A DNA stretch of 64,000 nt from Methyloversatilis discipulorum (GCF_000527135.1 NZ_AZUP01000001.1:3807535-3871534); one strand, 5' to 3'. Shown: positions 1 to 8,416, numbered from the stretch's first letter. Notes: generated from the letters alone by a model not told the origin. Numbers and translations: made by a program.

Positions 1-1
1 T

Positions 2-133
2 GCGCGTGCAGAATTGCGGGCGATGAACGATCTCGAACTGCGCGACCTCGGCCTCGGCCGCTCGGACATTGCGTCGGTACTCGGCGGACGCTTCGAGGAA
101 GGGTTTCGCGCGCAGGCGGAACGCCTGCACTGA
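2..133 (+). CDS. DUF1127 family protein, C-terminal part (gene begins before the window)
   Basis: The first bases, read from position 2, translate to about 43 residues ending in a stop at 131-133. They contain the pattern RAELRAMNDLELRDLGL followed by GRSDI, which is the usual core of the short YjiS-like DUF1127 proteins (arginine-rich, roughly 50-100 residues). The start lies outside the window. DUF1127 proteins are small and several have been linked to RNA binding or phosphate and carbon metabolism in alphaproteobacteria; no specific role can be given here. It lies 13 bases before the DinB-like gene, so the two may be co-transcribed. Confidence 0.75.
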   Translation, partial: ARAELRAMNDLELRDLGLGRSDIASVLGGRFEEGFRAQAERLH

Positions 134-146
134 TTCCGGAGCTGCA

Positions 147-647
147 ATGATCAAGGCGCACACGCTGAACATGGCCGGCTATCACGTCTGGGCTTACGAA
201 CGCCTTTTCGCGTCGCTCGAGGCCGTCAGCGACGCCGACTGGCGCGCGGACCACGGGCTGTTCTTCAAGAGCCTGCACGGCACCCTCAATCATCTGCTGC
301 TGGCCGACCTGATCTGGTATGGCCGCTTCACCGGTCAGCCGTACGCGGCCGCCTCGCTCGCCGACGAGGTCGAGTCCGATCGTACGGCGCTGCTGCAGCG
401 TGCGCGTGCGCAGGCGTCGCGCTGGCTCGACCTTGTCGAGGCCACTGACGAGAAGGCCTTCGGCGGCCGACTGCGCTATCCGAACATGGCGGGTCAGCCC
501 TGCGACACGCCCTGGGCCGGCACGCTGCTGCACGTGTTCAATCACGCGACGCACCACCGCGGCCAGATGTCGGCGGTTGCCACGCGCCTGGGCCAGCCGG
601 CGCCGGAGATGGATTTCGTCTACTTCCTGCGCCTGAGCGGTCTGTGA
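147..647 (+). CDS. DinB family protein, putative metal-dependent enzyme
   Basis: 166 residues with the four-helix DinB/YfiT-like layout. The candidate metal-binding histidines are in LNHLLLADLIWYGR (helix 2) and FNHATHHRGQ near residue 130, where the H-x3-H spacing is typical of the family. DinB-fold proteins are a broad group that includes thiol transferases and many of unknown function; the substrate cannot be told. I chose the ATG at 147 because it follows a GGAG sequence and gives the normal family N-terminus (helix beginning MIKAHTLNMAGYH); the open frame extends to 69 without a matching domain. Its stop overlaps the GTG start of the next gene, so the two are translationally coupled. Confidence 0.85.
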   Translation: MIKAHTLNMAGYHVWAYERLFASLEAVSDADWRADHGLFFKSLHGTLNHLLLADLIWYGRFTGQPYAAASLADEVESDRTALLQRARAQASRWLDLVEATDEKAFGGRLRYPNMAGQPCDTPWAGTLLHVFNHATHHRGQMSAVATRLGQPAPEMDFVYFLRLSGL

Positions 648-1558
648 GCGGGCGGGAGGCGCCCGCGCCCGAAGACATCGAGTTCGCCGCGACCGACGGC
701 TATCGACTGCGTGGCCGGCTATGGCAGCCCGCGCACGACGATGGCCGCAGACCGGCGGTCATCGTCTGTTGTGCCACCGGGGTCGCTGCCCGCTATTACG
801 GACGTTTCGCCGGCTGGCTCGCCGCGCACGGGCTGCCGGCCATGACCTTCGACTACCGCGGCATCGGCGAAAGCCGCTACGGCAGCCTGCGCGGTCTGCG
901 CGCGACCAAGCACGACTGGGGCGCGCTCGACACCGATGCGGCGATCTGCGCGCTGGCTGCCCGCTTCCCCGGGCGCACGCTGGTCGGCGTTGGTCACAGC
1001 ATCGGCGGCTTCTGTCTCGGATCGGCGCCGTCGAACGTGCGCCTGGCGCGGCTGCTGCTGGTCGGCTCGCAGTACGCCTACTGGCCGGACTACGCGCCGC
1101 GCCAGCGCTTCGGCTACCTGTTGCGCTGGCACCTGCTGATGCCGCTGCTGGCCGCGCTGATGGGCTACTTTCCGGGCAAGCGTCTGGGCTGGCTGGAGGA
1201 CTTGCCGCGCGGCGTGGCGCTCGAATGGGGCCTGCGGCTGTGGCCGGAGTTCGACCGGCTCTACCGCTGGTTGCCCGGCGCGTCCGGCGCCCCGGACGGC
1301 GAAGCGGCGCGCGCCGCCTTCGCCGGCTATCGCGGCGAGGTGCTGGCCTGCGCGTCGGCAGATGACCCCTACGCGACGCCGGTCGCGATGGAACGCCTGC
1401 TCGGCTGGTTCGCGCAGGCGCGCACGCGTCAGGTGCAGTTACTGCCCGCCCGCTTCGGCCTGACCCGGATCGGCCACTTCGCGCCCTTCCATTCCGACAT
1501 GCAGCGCGCGCTGTGGCCGCTCGGCCTGAAGTGGTTGCGCGGACGCCGCAGCCGCTGA
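644..1558 (+). CDS. Alpha/beta hydrolase fold protein
   Basis: 304 residues beginning with GTG inside the stop region of the DinB-like gene. The nucleophile elbow is GHSIGG around residue 125, with an oxyanion-side strand in IVCCATGVAARYYG and a late acid/histidine pair suggested by DDPYATP and RIGHFAPF. This arrangement is that of serine hydrolases of the COG4757 type, which are annotated as predicted alpha/beta hydrolases. There is no signal peptide, so it is probably cytoplasmic. Substrate unknown. The coupling to a DinB-fold protein may suggest a shared small-molecule role, but that is inference only. Confidence 0.85.
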   Translation: MSGREAPAPEDIEFAATDGYRLRGRLWQPAHDDGRRPAVIVCCATGVAARYYGRFAGWLAAHGLPAMTFDYRGIGESRYGSLRGLRATKHDWGALDTDAAICALAARFPGRTLVGVGHSIGGFCLGSAPSNVRLARLLLVGSQYAYWPDYAPRQRFGYLLRWHLLMPLLAALMGYFPGKRLGWLEDLPRGVALEWGLRLWPEFDRLYRWLPGASGAPDGEAARAAFAGYRGEVLACASADDPYATPVAMERLLGWFAQARTRQVQLLPARFGLTRIGHFAPFHSDMQRALWPLGLKWLRGRRSR

Positions 1559-1571
1559 TCGGGCGCGACGG

Positions 1572-2120
1572 TCAGCGCGTGCTGCGCAGCAGCGACTTCA
1601 TTGCCGCGTCCTTCGGCAGCACGTAATCGTGCGCCGCCAGCGCGACATTGGTGGCCGGGTCGATCACCTTCAGATTGATGAACACCATGTCTTCCGCCGC
1701 GCCATAGGTGCCGACGATGACGGCGCGCGCCTGATGCGAGCGCGCGAGATCCTTGATCTCACGGGTGAGCATCATTTCGCCCTGGTGCTGGCGCACATAG
1801 ACGTTGTTGCGGAACTTCATTTCCACCATGTGGTAACCGGCGCGCGAAAAGCGTGACGACACGTGCTCTGACACCAGCCGGCCCAGCGTGGACGACTGAT
1901 CCAGCGCGTCGATGTTCACCACGGTGGCGATGATGAGCGGATTGCCGCTGCCGATCGAATTGTCGATCTGGCTGAGCAGCGCATCGGCCGCCTTGTAGTT
2001 GGCCGGCACGAAGCGGTCGCTGGCCGCCTGTTCGTAAGTGGGGTCGGGTTTGACCGAAGAGGTGCATGCAGCCAGCGGCAGCAGGCCGGCACACAGCAGC
2101 GCGAGGGCAGAGGAACGCAT
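1572..2120 (-). CDS. FlgO-like outer-membrane lipoprotein
   Basis: About 182 residues with a lipoprotein signal peptide (lipobox LAAC). The body fits the FlgO family: a stretch around DALLSQIDNSIGSGNPLIIA, then ATVVNIDALDQSSTLGRLVSEH, and a late AVIVGTYGAAEDMVFINLKV. FlgO in Vibrio is an outer-membrane protein needed for flagellar stability, but homologues occur away from flagellar genes. The open frame begins at 2135 (METSEM...); I prefer the ATG at 2120 because a GGAG sits nine bases before it and the hydrophobic leader then starts at once. It directly follows the lipoprotein gene at 2122-2790 and is almost surely co-transcribed with it. Confidence 0.8.
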   Translation of the reverse strand: MRSSALALLCAGLLPLAACTSSVKPDPTYEQAASDRFVPANYKAADALLSQIDNSIGSGNPLIIATVVNIDALDQSSTLGRLVSEHVSSRFSRAGYHMVEMKFRNNVYVRQHQGEMMLTREIKDLARSHQARAVIVGTYGAAEDMVFINLKVIDPATNVALAAHDYVLPKDAAMKSLLRSTR

Positions 2121-2121
2121 C

Positions 2122-2790
2122 TCACTGGTCTCCATTCAGGCGGATGGTGTGCGTGCCGCTGCCGGCGTCGTACAACTCGCGGTCGCCATCGGCGACGTAA
2201 TAGACGTGGGTGCGGTGGGCGAGGAAGCGCTGCTCGTCGCTGACCTGTGCGGTGATGATGATTTCCGTCTGCGGCGTGGCACCCGACGCGAATTCGGAGC
2301 GGAACCAGCCATAGGCATCCGCGCCGACGACGCCTGCGGTCGCTGCGCCTGCGGTGCTGGCGTCGGCAACTGCCAGACCCCATAGACCGGTCGCCAGCAT
2401 GGTTGCCGTGCCGCTGTGTTTGTACTGCGGGCGATCGGCCGAGAAACGCAGCGTGCGGGTGTCGAACTCAAGCACCAGCGCGCCCTGCGGCGTGCGATGG
2501 ACGGTGCGCCCCTGTTCGATCAAAGCCGAGATGAGCTGCTTCTCGAAGGCGAGATTGAAGTGCGTGCGTGCGCTGCTCTCGCGTACGAACAGCGGGCGTT
2601 CGTCTTTCAGGTCGCGCGCGATCTGCGCCGCGACGTCACGGGCGATGACCGACCAGTGGCCGGCCGCCTGGACCTTGGGCTGCTTGGTGGTCGGGAAGTT
2701 GGTGGCGAGCGGCGTTTCGCTGTGCGGCGCGGCGCAACCACCGAGCAATACGCCAAAGGCGAGGGCTGCGCCCAGGTGTCGGGTGTTCAT
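2122..2790 (-). CDS. Uncharacterised lipoprotein upstream of the FlgO-like gene
   Basis: 222 residues. The N-terminus MNTRHLGAALAFGVLLGGCAAP has a clear lipobox (LGGC), so the protein should be exported and lipidated. A long amphipathic middle (VIARDVAAQIARDL, FEKQLISALIEQG) is followed by a glycine/alanine-rich helix near residues 125-150 that could contact a membrane, and a beta-rich end. I do not recognise a named family. The frame stays open to 2841, but the ATG at 2790 gives the proper signal peptide and is preceded by GGAGG about eleven bases upstream. It forms a two-gene unit with the FlgO-like lipoprotein; a shared role in the outer membrane is likely but unproven. Confidence 0.75.
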   Translation of the reverse strand: MNTRHLGAALAFGVLLGGCAAPHSETPLATNFPTTKQPKVQAAGHWSVIARDVAAQIARDLKDERPLFVRESSARTHFNLAFEKQLISALIEQGRTVHRTPQGALVLEFDTRTLRFSADRPQYKHSGTATMLATGLWGLAVADASTAGAATAGVVGADAYGWFRSEFASGATPQTEIIITAQVSDEQRFLAHRTHVYYVADGDRELYDAGSGTHTIRLNGDQ

Positions 2791-2825
2791 CGGACGGTCT
2801 GACCTCCCGGTTGGTGGAATCCATG

Positions 2826-2844
2826 AATATGCATAACGCATATT
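2826..2844. promoter_or_regulatory. Palindrome AATATGC-N5-GCATATT upstream of the lipoprotein pair
   Basis: A perfect 7-base inverted repeat with a five-base centre lies 36 bases before the lipoprotein start. A second short inverted repeat (ATTCCG-AGG-CGGAAT, 2842-2856) abuts it. The AT-rich dyad in otherwise GC-rich DNA looks like an operator or promoter element. No cognate regulator is visible nearby. Confidence 0.4.
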
Positions 2845-2892
2845 CCGAGGCGGAATCTACCAGAACACGGCGGGCTTGCGTCAACCGCTACG

Positions 2893-3822
2893 TCAGCGGG
2901 ACGTGGCGTGGTGCAGCGCGGCGGCGACGGTGGCGAAGTGGATGTCCACGATGTCGGCGATGTCTTCGGCGTAGCCGCCGGCCATCGCCACCGCCAGCGG
3001 CAGGTCTCGTCGGCGGCAGTAGTCGAATACCCGGGCGTCGCGAGCGGCCAGGCCAAGCTTGGTGAGCTTGAGCCGGCCCAGGCGGTCGCCTTCGAACGGG
3101 TCGGCGCCGGCGAGGTATAGGACGAATTGCGGATCGAAGCGCGCGCTCATCCTCGCCAGCGCGTCGTCGAGTGCGGCGAGGTAGGCGTCGTCGCCGCAGC
3201 CGTCGGGCAGCGCGACGTCGAGGTGGCTGCGTTCCTTGCGGAAGGGGAAGTTGCGGTCGCCGTGCAGCGACAGCGTGAACACGTCGTCCGCCCGTCCGAG
3301 AATCTCGGCGGTGCCGTCACCCTGGTGCACGTCGAGGTCAACGATGGCCACGCGTTCGATGCCGCACTCGGCCTGCAGCATGCGGGCGGCCACCGCCGAA
3401 TCGTTGAACACGCAGTAGCCGGCGCCGCTGGCGCGCTTGGCGTGGTGCGTGCCGCCGGCCAGATTGACCGACACGCCGTCGCGCAACGCGCTCCGACAGG
3501 CGGCCATGGTGGCGCCGGCGGAGCGGCGCGAGCGCTCTATCATCCGCGCCGACCACGGAAAGCCGATCATGCGGATCTCGTTCACGCTCAGCTCACCCCG
3601 GCTGGTGCGATCGACGTAGCCGGCGTCGTGGGCGCGACACAGTTCGGCGTCGGTCGCCGCCGGCGGCTCGCTCAGCGTGACGCCCGGCAACTCGGCCGCC
3701 ACGCGTTCGCGCAGCCGGCGGTACTTGTCCATCGGAAAGCGATGGGTTTCGGGCAGCGGCAGGACGAAGTGGTCGGCGTACCAGGCAAGCATGTCGGGCA
3801 TGTGGGCGAAACGGTCGCGCAT
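2893..3822 (-). CDS. Histone deacetylase / acetoin-utilisation family amidohydrolase
   Basis: 309 residues. The zinc-enzyme signature of the arginase/deacetylase fold is present: [19 protein letters not shown] (tandem histidines), [10 protein letters not shown] (aspartate and histidine metal ligands) and a late [13 protein letters not shown]. Bacterial members deacetylate small amines such as acetylpolyamines or are linked to acetoin use; the sequence alone does not choose. The protein is somewhat short but complete at both ends. The start at 3822 has no strong ribosome-binding site, and internal ATGs at 3801 and 3792 are alternatives; starting at 3792 would still keep the whole domain. It is divergent from ubiD with 165 bases between. 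Confidence 0.85.
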   Translation of the reverse strand: MRDRFAHMPDMLAWYADHFVLPLPETHRFPMDKYRRLRERVAAELPGVTLSEPPAATDAELCRAHDAGYVDRTSRGELSVNEIRMIGFPWSARMIERSRRSAGATMAACRSALRDGVSVNLAGGTHHAKRASGAGYCVFNDSAVAARMLQAECGIERVAIVDLDVHQGDGTAEILGRADDVFTLSLHGDRNFPFRKERSHLDVALPDGCGDDAYLAALDDALARMSARFDPQFVLYLAGADPFEGDRLGRLKLTKLGLAARDARVFDYCRRRDLPLAVAMAGGYAEDIADIVDIHFATVAAALHHATSR

Positions 3823-3987
3823 TCTGACAGCGGGCCGGCATCGGCGGTTGCGACAGCTGTATCGGAACGCCTGCGATGCGGCGCGGTCTGTGGCCGCAGC
3901 CGGGGTGCGGCGGCCTCCACTTATCGCTTACCATCGGCCGCGCACCATGCCGGAGGCAGGGCGCGAGTACTGGAGCCGTATCACGAC

Positions 3988-5481
3988 ATGAAATACACGG
4001 ATTTGCGCGACTTCATCGCGCAGCTCGAACGGATGGGCGAACTGAAGCGCGTTGCGCGCCCGGTGTCGCCGCACCTGGAAATGACGGAAATCTGCGATCG
4101 CGTGCTGCGCGCGCAGGGGCCGGCGGTGCTGTTCGAGCAGCCGACCGGCCACACGATGCCGGTGCTTGGCAACCTGTTCGGCACACCGGGCCGAGTGGCG
4201 CTCGGCATGGGCGTCAGCGGCGAAAAGTGGGCGGAAGCGCTGCGCGACATCGGGCGCACGCTGTCCATACTGAAGGAGCCCGAGCCGCCCAAGGGTCTGA
4301 AGGACGCCTGGGACAAGCTGCCAATGCTGAAGCAGGTGTTCTCGATGGCGCCGAAGAAGGTGTCGTCGGCGCCGTGTCAGGACATCGTGTGGGAAGGCAG
4401 TCAGGTCGATCTGTCGCGCCTGCCGGTGCAGCACTGCTGGCCCGGTGACGCGGCACCGTTGATCACCTGGGGTCTGGTGGTGACGCGCGGGCCTGACAAG
4501 AAGCGGCAGAACCTCGGCATCTATCGCCAGCAGGTGATCGCGCAGGACAAGGTGATCATGCGCTGGCTGGCCCACCGCGGCGGCGCGCTCGATTTCCGCG
4601 ACCATGCGCGCAAGTTCCCCGGGACGCCCTTCCCGGTGTCGGTGGTGCTGGGCTGCGATCCTGCGACGATACTGGGCGCGGTGACGCCGGTGCCGGACAC
4701 GCTTTCGGAGTACCAGTTCGCCGGCCTGCTGCGTGGCAGCCGCACCGAACTGGTGAAGTGCATCGGCAACGATCTGGACGTGCCGGCCAGCGCCGAAATC
4801 GTGCTCGAAGGCGAACTGCGGCCGGACGCGAGCCATCCGACCGGCTACGAGCACGCGCCGGAGGGGCCGTTCGGCGACCACACCGGTTACTACAACGAAG
4901 TGGCCGAGTTTCCGGTGTTCACGATCACGCGCATGACCATGCGCCGCAATCCGATCTACCACTCGACCTACACCGGCAAGCCGCCGGACGAGCCGGCGAT
5001 GCTGGGGGTGGCGCTGAACGAGGTGTTCGTGCCGCTGTTGCAGAAACAGTTTCCCGAGATCACCGACTTCTACCTGCCGCCGGAGGGCTGTTCCTACCGG
5101 CTGGCGGTGGTGTCCATGCGCAAGCAGTATCCGGGGCACGCCAAGCGCGTCATGTTCGGCGTCTGGAGCTTCCTGCGCCAGTTCATGTACACGAAGACCA
5201 TCATCGTCGTGGACGAGGACATCGACATCCGCAGCTGGCAGGAAGTGATCTGGGCGATGACCACGCGCATGGACGCGAAACGCGATACCGTCATCGTCGA
5301 CAACACGCCGATCGACTACCTCGATTTCGCCAGCCCGGTGGCCGGCCTCGGGTCGAAGATGGGGCTGGATGCGACCAACAAGTGGCCGGGCGAAACCAGC
5401 CGCGAATGGGGACGCACGATAGAGATGGATGCCGACGTGAAGAGGCGGGTCGATGCGATGTGGTCCGAGCTCGGACTCTGA
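3988..5481 (+). CDS. ubiD: 3-octaprenyl-4-hydroxybenzoate carboxy-lyase (UbiD)
   Basis: 497 residues, the normal UbiD length. It uses prenylated FMN, supplied by UbiX, to decarboxylate 3-polyprenyl-4-hydroxybenzoate during ubiquinone synthesis. The N-terminus [19 protein letters not shown] and the [10 protein letters not shown] segment carrying the cofactor-site arginine are classic, as are [16 protein letters not shown] and the C-terminal [16 protein letters not shown]. The frame is open far upstream, but the ATG at 3988 gives the exact family start. The ribosome-binding site (GGAG twelve bases before) is poorly spaced. ubiX is not in the window. Confidence 0.97.
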   Translation: MKYTDLRDFIAQLERMGELKRVARPVSPHLEMTEICDRVLRAQGPAVLFEQPTGHTMPVLGNLFGTPGRVALGMGVSGEKWAEALRDIGRTLSILKEPEPPKGLKDAWDKLPMLKQVFSMAPKKVSSAPCQDIVWEGSQVDLSRLPVQHCWPGDAAPLITWGLVVTRGPDKKRQNLGIYRQQVIAQDKVIMRWLAHRGGALDFRDHARKFPGTPFPVSVVLGCDPATILGAVTPVPDTLSEYQFAGLLRGSRTELVKCIGNDLDVPASAEIVLEGELRPDASHPTGYEHAPEGPFGDHTGYYNEVAEFPVFTITRMTMRRNPIYHSTYTGKPPDEPAMLGVALNEVFVPLLQKQFPEITDFYLPPEGCSYRLAVVSMRKQYPGHAKRVMFGVWSFLRQFMYTKTIIVVDEDIDIRSWQEVIWAMTTRMDAKRDTVIVDNTPIDYLDFASPVAGLGSKMGLDATNKWPGETSREWGRTIEMDADVKRRVDAMWSELGL

Positions 5482-5526
5482 ATCACGGACTTCGATCACG
5501 CCTCAGTTTTTCCTTTCATCACGACA

Positions 5527-5547
5527 TTCAGCGCGTAGAGCGCTGAA
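5527..5547 (+). promoter_or_regulatory. Hairpin just before the CinA-domain gene
   Basis: TTCAGCGC-GTAGA-GCGCTGAA forms a perfect 8-base stem. It ends one base before the CAGGAG ribosome-binding site of the gene at 5562. There is no T-run after it, so it is not a standard terminator for ubiD; it may shield or position the leader. Confidence 0.4.
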
Positions 5548-5561
5548 CAGGAGTTGCGATC

Positions 5562-6314
5562 ATGGCCATCGGCCTCTACATCATCGGCGATGAAATCCTG
5601 TCCGGCCGCCGTCAGGATGGACACTTTGCCAAAGTGCGCGAACTGCTCGCCGAGCGCGGCCTGCAGCTGTCCTGGGTGAGCTACCTGGGCGACGAACGGC
5701 CGCGTCTGATCGACGCCTTCCGTCGATCGATGGCGACGACCGACATCGCGTTCTCCTGTGGCGGCATCGGCGTCACGCCGGATGACCACACGCGGCAGGC
5801 GGCGGCGGCGGCGCTGGGTGTCGACTGCGTGCTGCACCCGGCGGCCGAGGTCGAGATCCGCGCACGCTTCGGCGCCGAGGTGACCGAGAACCGTCTGCGT
5901 CTCGGCGAGTTTCCGGCAGGGTGCGACATCATTCCCAATCCGTTCAATCGGATTCCCGGCTTCAGCTGTGGCGACCACCACTTCGTTCCGGGTTTCCCGG
6001 AAATGGCGTGGCCGATGATGCAATGGGTGCTGGACACGAAGTACCGGCACCTGCATCACACCCGCAACTGGGCAGAGGCGTCGTTCTTCGTGTTCGACGC
6101 GCACGAGAGCCGGCTGCTCGATCTGATGCAGGCAATCGAGCGCGACTACGGTGTCACCGTATTCAGCCTGCCCAGCTTCGGCAACGCGAAGCGGGCACGA
6201 CCGCACATCGAGCTCGGGGCCAAGGGTGATCCGGACAAGGTCGGACCGGCGCTGGCAGCCATGCGTGCAGAGGTGATCCAGCGCGGTCTCGAGGTCGACG
6301 CGGACCCGAACTGA
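5562..6314 (+). CDS. CinA/MoaB-like molybdopterin-binding domain protein
   Basis: 250 residues. The N-terminal MAIGLYIIGDEILSGRRQD and the FSCGGIGVTPDDHTRQAAAAA loop belong to the MoCF_biosynth fold found in MoaB, MogA and the N-terminal half of CinA (COG1058). The C-terminal nicotinamide-nucleotide deamidase domain of full-length CinA is absent, so this is the stand-alone type annotated as competence/damage-inducible protein A. COG1058 domains have been linked to ADP-ribose pyrophosphatase activity in some species. Its role here is uncertain. A good ribosome-binding site (AGGAG) precedes the ATG. Confidence 0.85.
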   Translation: MAIGLYIIGDEILSGRRQDGHFAKVRELLAERGLQLSWVSYLGDERPRLIDAFRRSMATTDIAFSCGGIGVTPDDHTRQAAAAALGVDCVLHPAAEVEIRARFGAEVTENRLRLGEFPAGCDIIPNPFNRIPGFSCGDHHFVPGFPEMAWPMMQWVLDTKYRHLHHTRNWAEASFFVFDAHESRLLDLMQAIERDYGVTVFSLPSFGNAKRARPHIELGAKGDPDKVGPALAAMRAEVIQRGLEVDADPN

Positions 6315-6407
6315 AGATGCCGTGCGGGCTGTCGTGCTCCTGATCACGACGCCGTTCACGATCGGGTCGTAGATCCGGTCGACATCGTCGATACGACGAT
6401 TCACTAT

Positions 6408-6428
6408 CCGCACGGAATTTCCGTGTGG
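6408..6428 (+). promoter_or_regulatory. Hairpin overlapping the ribosome-binding site of the HAF lipoprotein
   Basis: CCGCACGG-AATTT-CCGTGTGG gives an 8-base stem with one G-U pair. Its 3' arm ends in the GG of the GGAGAG ribosome-binding site for the ATG at 6439. Pairing would hide the site, so translation may depend on structure. Two further inverted repeats (around TCGTCG-ATA-CGACGA and GTCGTG-N8-CACGAC) lie in the preceding 90 bases. Confidence 0.35.
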
Positions 6429-6438
6429 AGAGTGTTCG

Positions 6439-7470
6439 ATGAATCGCGTGTCGACGGCGCGAGCCTGTGTAGTCCTCACGCTTGCGGCTGCGCTGGCAGG
6501 ATGCTGGCAGATCGATGATGTCGGTGACCTGCCCGGTGGTCCGCATTTCAGCGAGGCCTACGGCATCAACGAAGCCGGGGAGGTCGTCGGATACGGCAGC
6601 GACGCGGACGGCACTCGTGCTTTCGTCTGGCGTCGCGGTACCAGTCTGACGCCGCTGCCGCGGTCGGAAGGCACGGACGCATGCGCCGCCGCCGGCATCA
6701 ATGACGCGGGCCTGATCGTCGGACACTGCCGGACCAGCGCCGGCGGTCGGAAGATGGCAGTCGTCTGGGCGGGTGGGGGCGTCGAAGCGGTGCGGTTTTC
6801 CGGCCGGCGCGTGCTCGGGAGCGAGCTGTTCGCGGTGAATCAGACGGGTGAGGTCGTGGGCAGCTTTCGCGAGGAAGTGGGGCGCTCCTTCGTGGTCGAC
6901 ATGGCGTTCACATGGCAGCATGGCGGTTCGCAGTCCGCCCGTGGCATTACGCCGCTGCCATCGGACCTTGGCGGCTCGGGTGTCGCACGCGCGATCGCCC
7001 CGCTGGGTTGGGTCGCCGGTCACGCCCACGTCACACCGCATCCGCCGTGGCTATGGAACCCGACTTCCGGACGTGCGCAGCCGATCGGAGAATTGCCGAC
7101 GCCGGCCAGCGTCAGCGGCGAGGCACGCGGCATCAACGACCAGCGACAGGTCGTCGGCGTGTTCGACGGGCGGGGTTTCGTGTGGACGCCGGCCGGACCG
7201 GGAGAGGTGCAGGGCACGACGATAGAGATTCCGTTCGAGCCCTACGACATCAACAATCGCGGGCAGGTAGTCGGCGTACAGGGCGGGCGCGCGGTGCTCT
7301 ATGACCTCGGCACGGAGAGGCTGACAGTGCTTGAGGACCTGCCGGAGGTGAGGCGGGCAGGCTGGCGCCGCCTGGCGCTGGCGCGAGCGATCAACGATAG
7401 AGGTCAGATCGCCGGCTATGGCGTCAATGTGGCGGGCGACGTGAGCGCTTTCGTGATGACGTCCGACTGA
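6439..7470 (+). CDS. HAF-repeat lipoprotein
   Basis: 343 residues. The signal peptide ends in a lipobox (LAGC, residues 18-21), so the protein should be anchored to a membrane. The rest is about six copies of a beta-rich unit of the form G-I-N-x-x-G-x-V-V-G followed by A-F-V-W, for example YGINEAGEVVGYG, AGINDAGLIVGHC, YDINNRGQVVGVQ and RAINDRGQIAGYG. This is the extracellular HAF repeat, which probably folds as a propeller. Such proteins are common in environmental proteobacteria; their function is not known. The gene ends at a strong bidirectional terminator shared with the phasin gene. Confidence 0.85.
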   Translation: MNRVSTARACVVLTLAAALAGCWQIDDVGDLPGGPHFSEAYGINEAGEVVGYGSDADGTRAFVWRRGTSLTPLPRSEGTDACAAAGINDAGLIVGHCRTSAGGRKMAVVWAGGGVEAVRFSGRRVLGSELFAVNQTGEVVGSFREEVGRSFVVDMAFTWQHGGSQSARGITPLPSDLGGSGVARAIAPLGWVAGHAHVTPHPPWLWNPTSGRAQPIGELPTPASVSGEARGINDQRQVVGVFDGRGFVWTPAGPGEVQGTTIEIPFEPYDINNRGQVVGVQGGRAVLYDLGTERLTVLEDLPEVRRAGWRRLALARAINDRGQIAGYGVNVAGDVSAFVMTSD

Positions 7471-7507
7471 GGCCGTACAACAGGATGCTTAAAGCGGGTG
7501 CGTAAAC

Positions 7508-7540
7508 GAAAAGAGCCCCGCACGAGGCGGGGCTCTTTTC
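7508..7540. terminator. Bidirectional rho-independent terminator
   Basis: A perfect 14-base stem (GAAAAGAGCCCCGC / GCGGGGCTCTTTTC) with loop ACGAG. The stem carries A-rich and T-rich flanks, so it works in both directions between the convergent HAF lipoprotein and phasin genes. Confidence 0.92.
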
Positions 7541-7557
7541 AGACTGCTTTTGAAGAC

Positions 7558-8121
7558 TTAGGCAGCGGCCTTCTTCTTCGCGGTCGTGCTGGCGGCGCCG
7601 ACGGCACGCACGGTCGCCGAGGTGGCGGCGTTCACGTTGGCTTCAGCCATTTCGACGGCTTGCTTGGCAGCCTTGGCCATGCTGTCGTAGGCGCTGTTGG
7701 CGGCGGCGATGGCCGACTTGACAGCGGCGACGGCGACGTCGGAACCGGCCGGAGCTTGCTTGGCAGCCTGGTCCAGGGTCGAGGTGACGGCCTTGTTGAC
7801 TTCGCCGACCTGAGCTTCGACGACCTTGCTCAGCTCTTCCTGGGTTTGCGAAACGATTTCATAGACGCTGCGCGAGTAGGCAACGACCTTCTCGATCGCC
7901 GGCTGGACCAGGCCGCTCTGCAGCGACACGATCTCTTGCACGTCCTTGGCGCCCATCAGGGTCTTGGCGTTCGCGACGCTGTCTTCCAGCAGCGAACGGG
8001 CGGTGTTCAGGTTCAGAGCGGCGAGGCGCTCGGTGCTGGCAAAGGCGGTGTTGGCCAGGGTCAGCAGGGCTTCGATACCGTTCTTGTTGGCGGCGGCGAA
8101 ATTTTCGGGGGTGAAGGCCAT
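7558..8121 (-). CDS. phaP: Phasin, polyhydroxyalkanoate granule-associated protein
   Basis: 187 residues, nearly all helical and rich in alanine, with the N-terminal MAFTPENFAAANKNGIEALL typical of betaproteobacterial phasins and a lysine/alanine tail (TAKKKAAA) like histone-like PHA proteins. Phasins coat polyhydroxyalkanoate granules and control their size and number. The frame opens at 8160, but the ATG at 8121 is preceded by GGAG with nine bases spacing and gives the family start. A near-consensus sigma-70 promoter at 8258-8285 leaves a leader of about 130 bases, and an inverted repeat resembling a PhaR site touches the promoter. No PHA synthase gene is in the window. Confidence 0.93.
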   Translation of the reverse strand: MAFTPENFAAANKNGIEALLTLANTAFASTERLAALNLNTARSLLEDSVANAKTLMGAKDVQEIVSLQSGLVQPAIEKVVAYSRSVYEIVSQTQEELSKVVEAQVGEVNKAVTSTLDQAAKQAPAGSDVAVAAVKSAIAAANSAYDSMAKAAKQAVEMAEANVNAATSATVRAVGAASTTAKKKAAA

Positions 8122-8257
8122 GGTGGTTATCTCCGTACATTTAGTTGAAAGAGCGACCACGACCGGGCGGTAAAACCGGGAACACCCACGAGGTCACCTA
8201 AATCGTGCGACACACTACGTAGCCAGAAGGTTCGTATTGCGCTGCACCATGAACACG

Positions 8258-8285
8258 ATTATAGGGCGGGTCGACGTGATGTCAA
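8258..8285 (-). promoter_or_regulatory. Sigma-70 promoter of the phasin gene
   Basis: Read on the minus strand, TTGACA (8280-8285) is followed after 16 bases by TATAAT (8258-8263). Both hexamers match consensus exactly, which is the strongest promoter in the window and fits the high expression of phasins. The start of transcription would be near 8251. Confidence 0.85.
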
Positions 8286-8288
8286 CAT

Positions 8289-8314
8289 GTTTTTGTTGCA
8301 CTGCACACAAAAAC
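8289..8314. promoter_or_regulatory. Putative PhaR-type operator upstream of phaP
   Basis: GTTTTTGTTGCA-C-TGCACACAAAAAC is an imperfect inverted repeat centred on TGCACTGCA. PhaR repressors of PHA producers bind TGC/GCA-rich dyads near phasin promoters. It lies directly upstream of the -35 box. The regulator itself is not in the window. Confidence 0.55.
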
Positions 8315-8350
8315 TTTTCCGGATTATTTTCTCGCCTAAACAACGAGATG

Positions 8351-8364
8351 TGAACGTACGTTCA
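8351..8364. promoter_or_regulatory. Perfect palindrome TGAACGTACGTTCA
   Basis: A 14-base perfect palindrome about 90 bases upstream of the phasin -10 box and within the 295-base gap between phaP and the fructosamine-kinase-family gene. Short perfect palindromes of this kind are typical TetR-family operators. No TetR gene is nearby. The rest of the gap shows nothing else I can support. Confidence 0.4.
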
Positions 8365-8416
8365 TAAAACAACAGGCCCTCGGGTGCGCTGCGGGAGAGC
8401 CCGCGGCAAGGCGCCT

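Noticed and set aside
3127..3987. Extended N-terminus for UbiD from an upstream start
   Set aside because: The added part is antisense to the deacetylase-family gene; UbiD homologues begin at the ATG at 3988.
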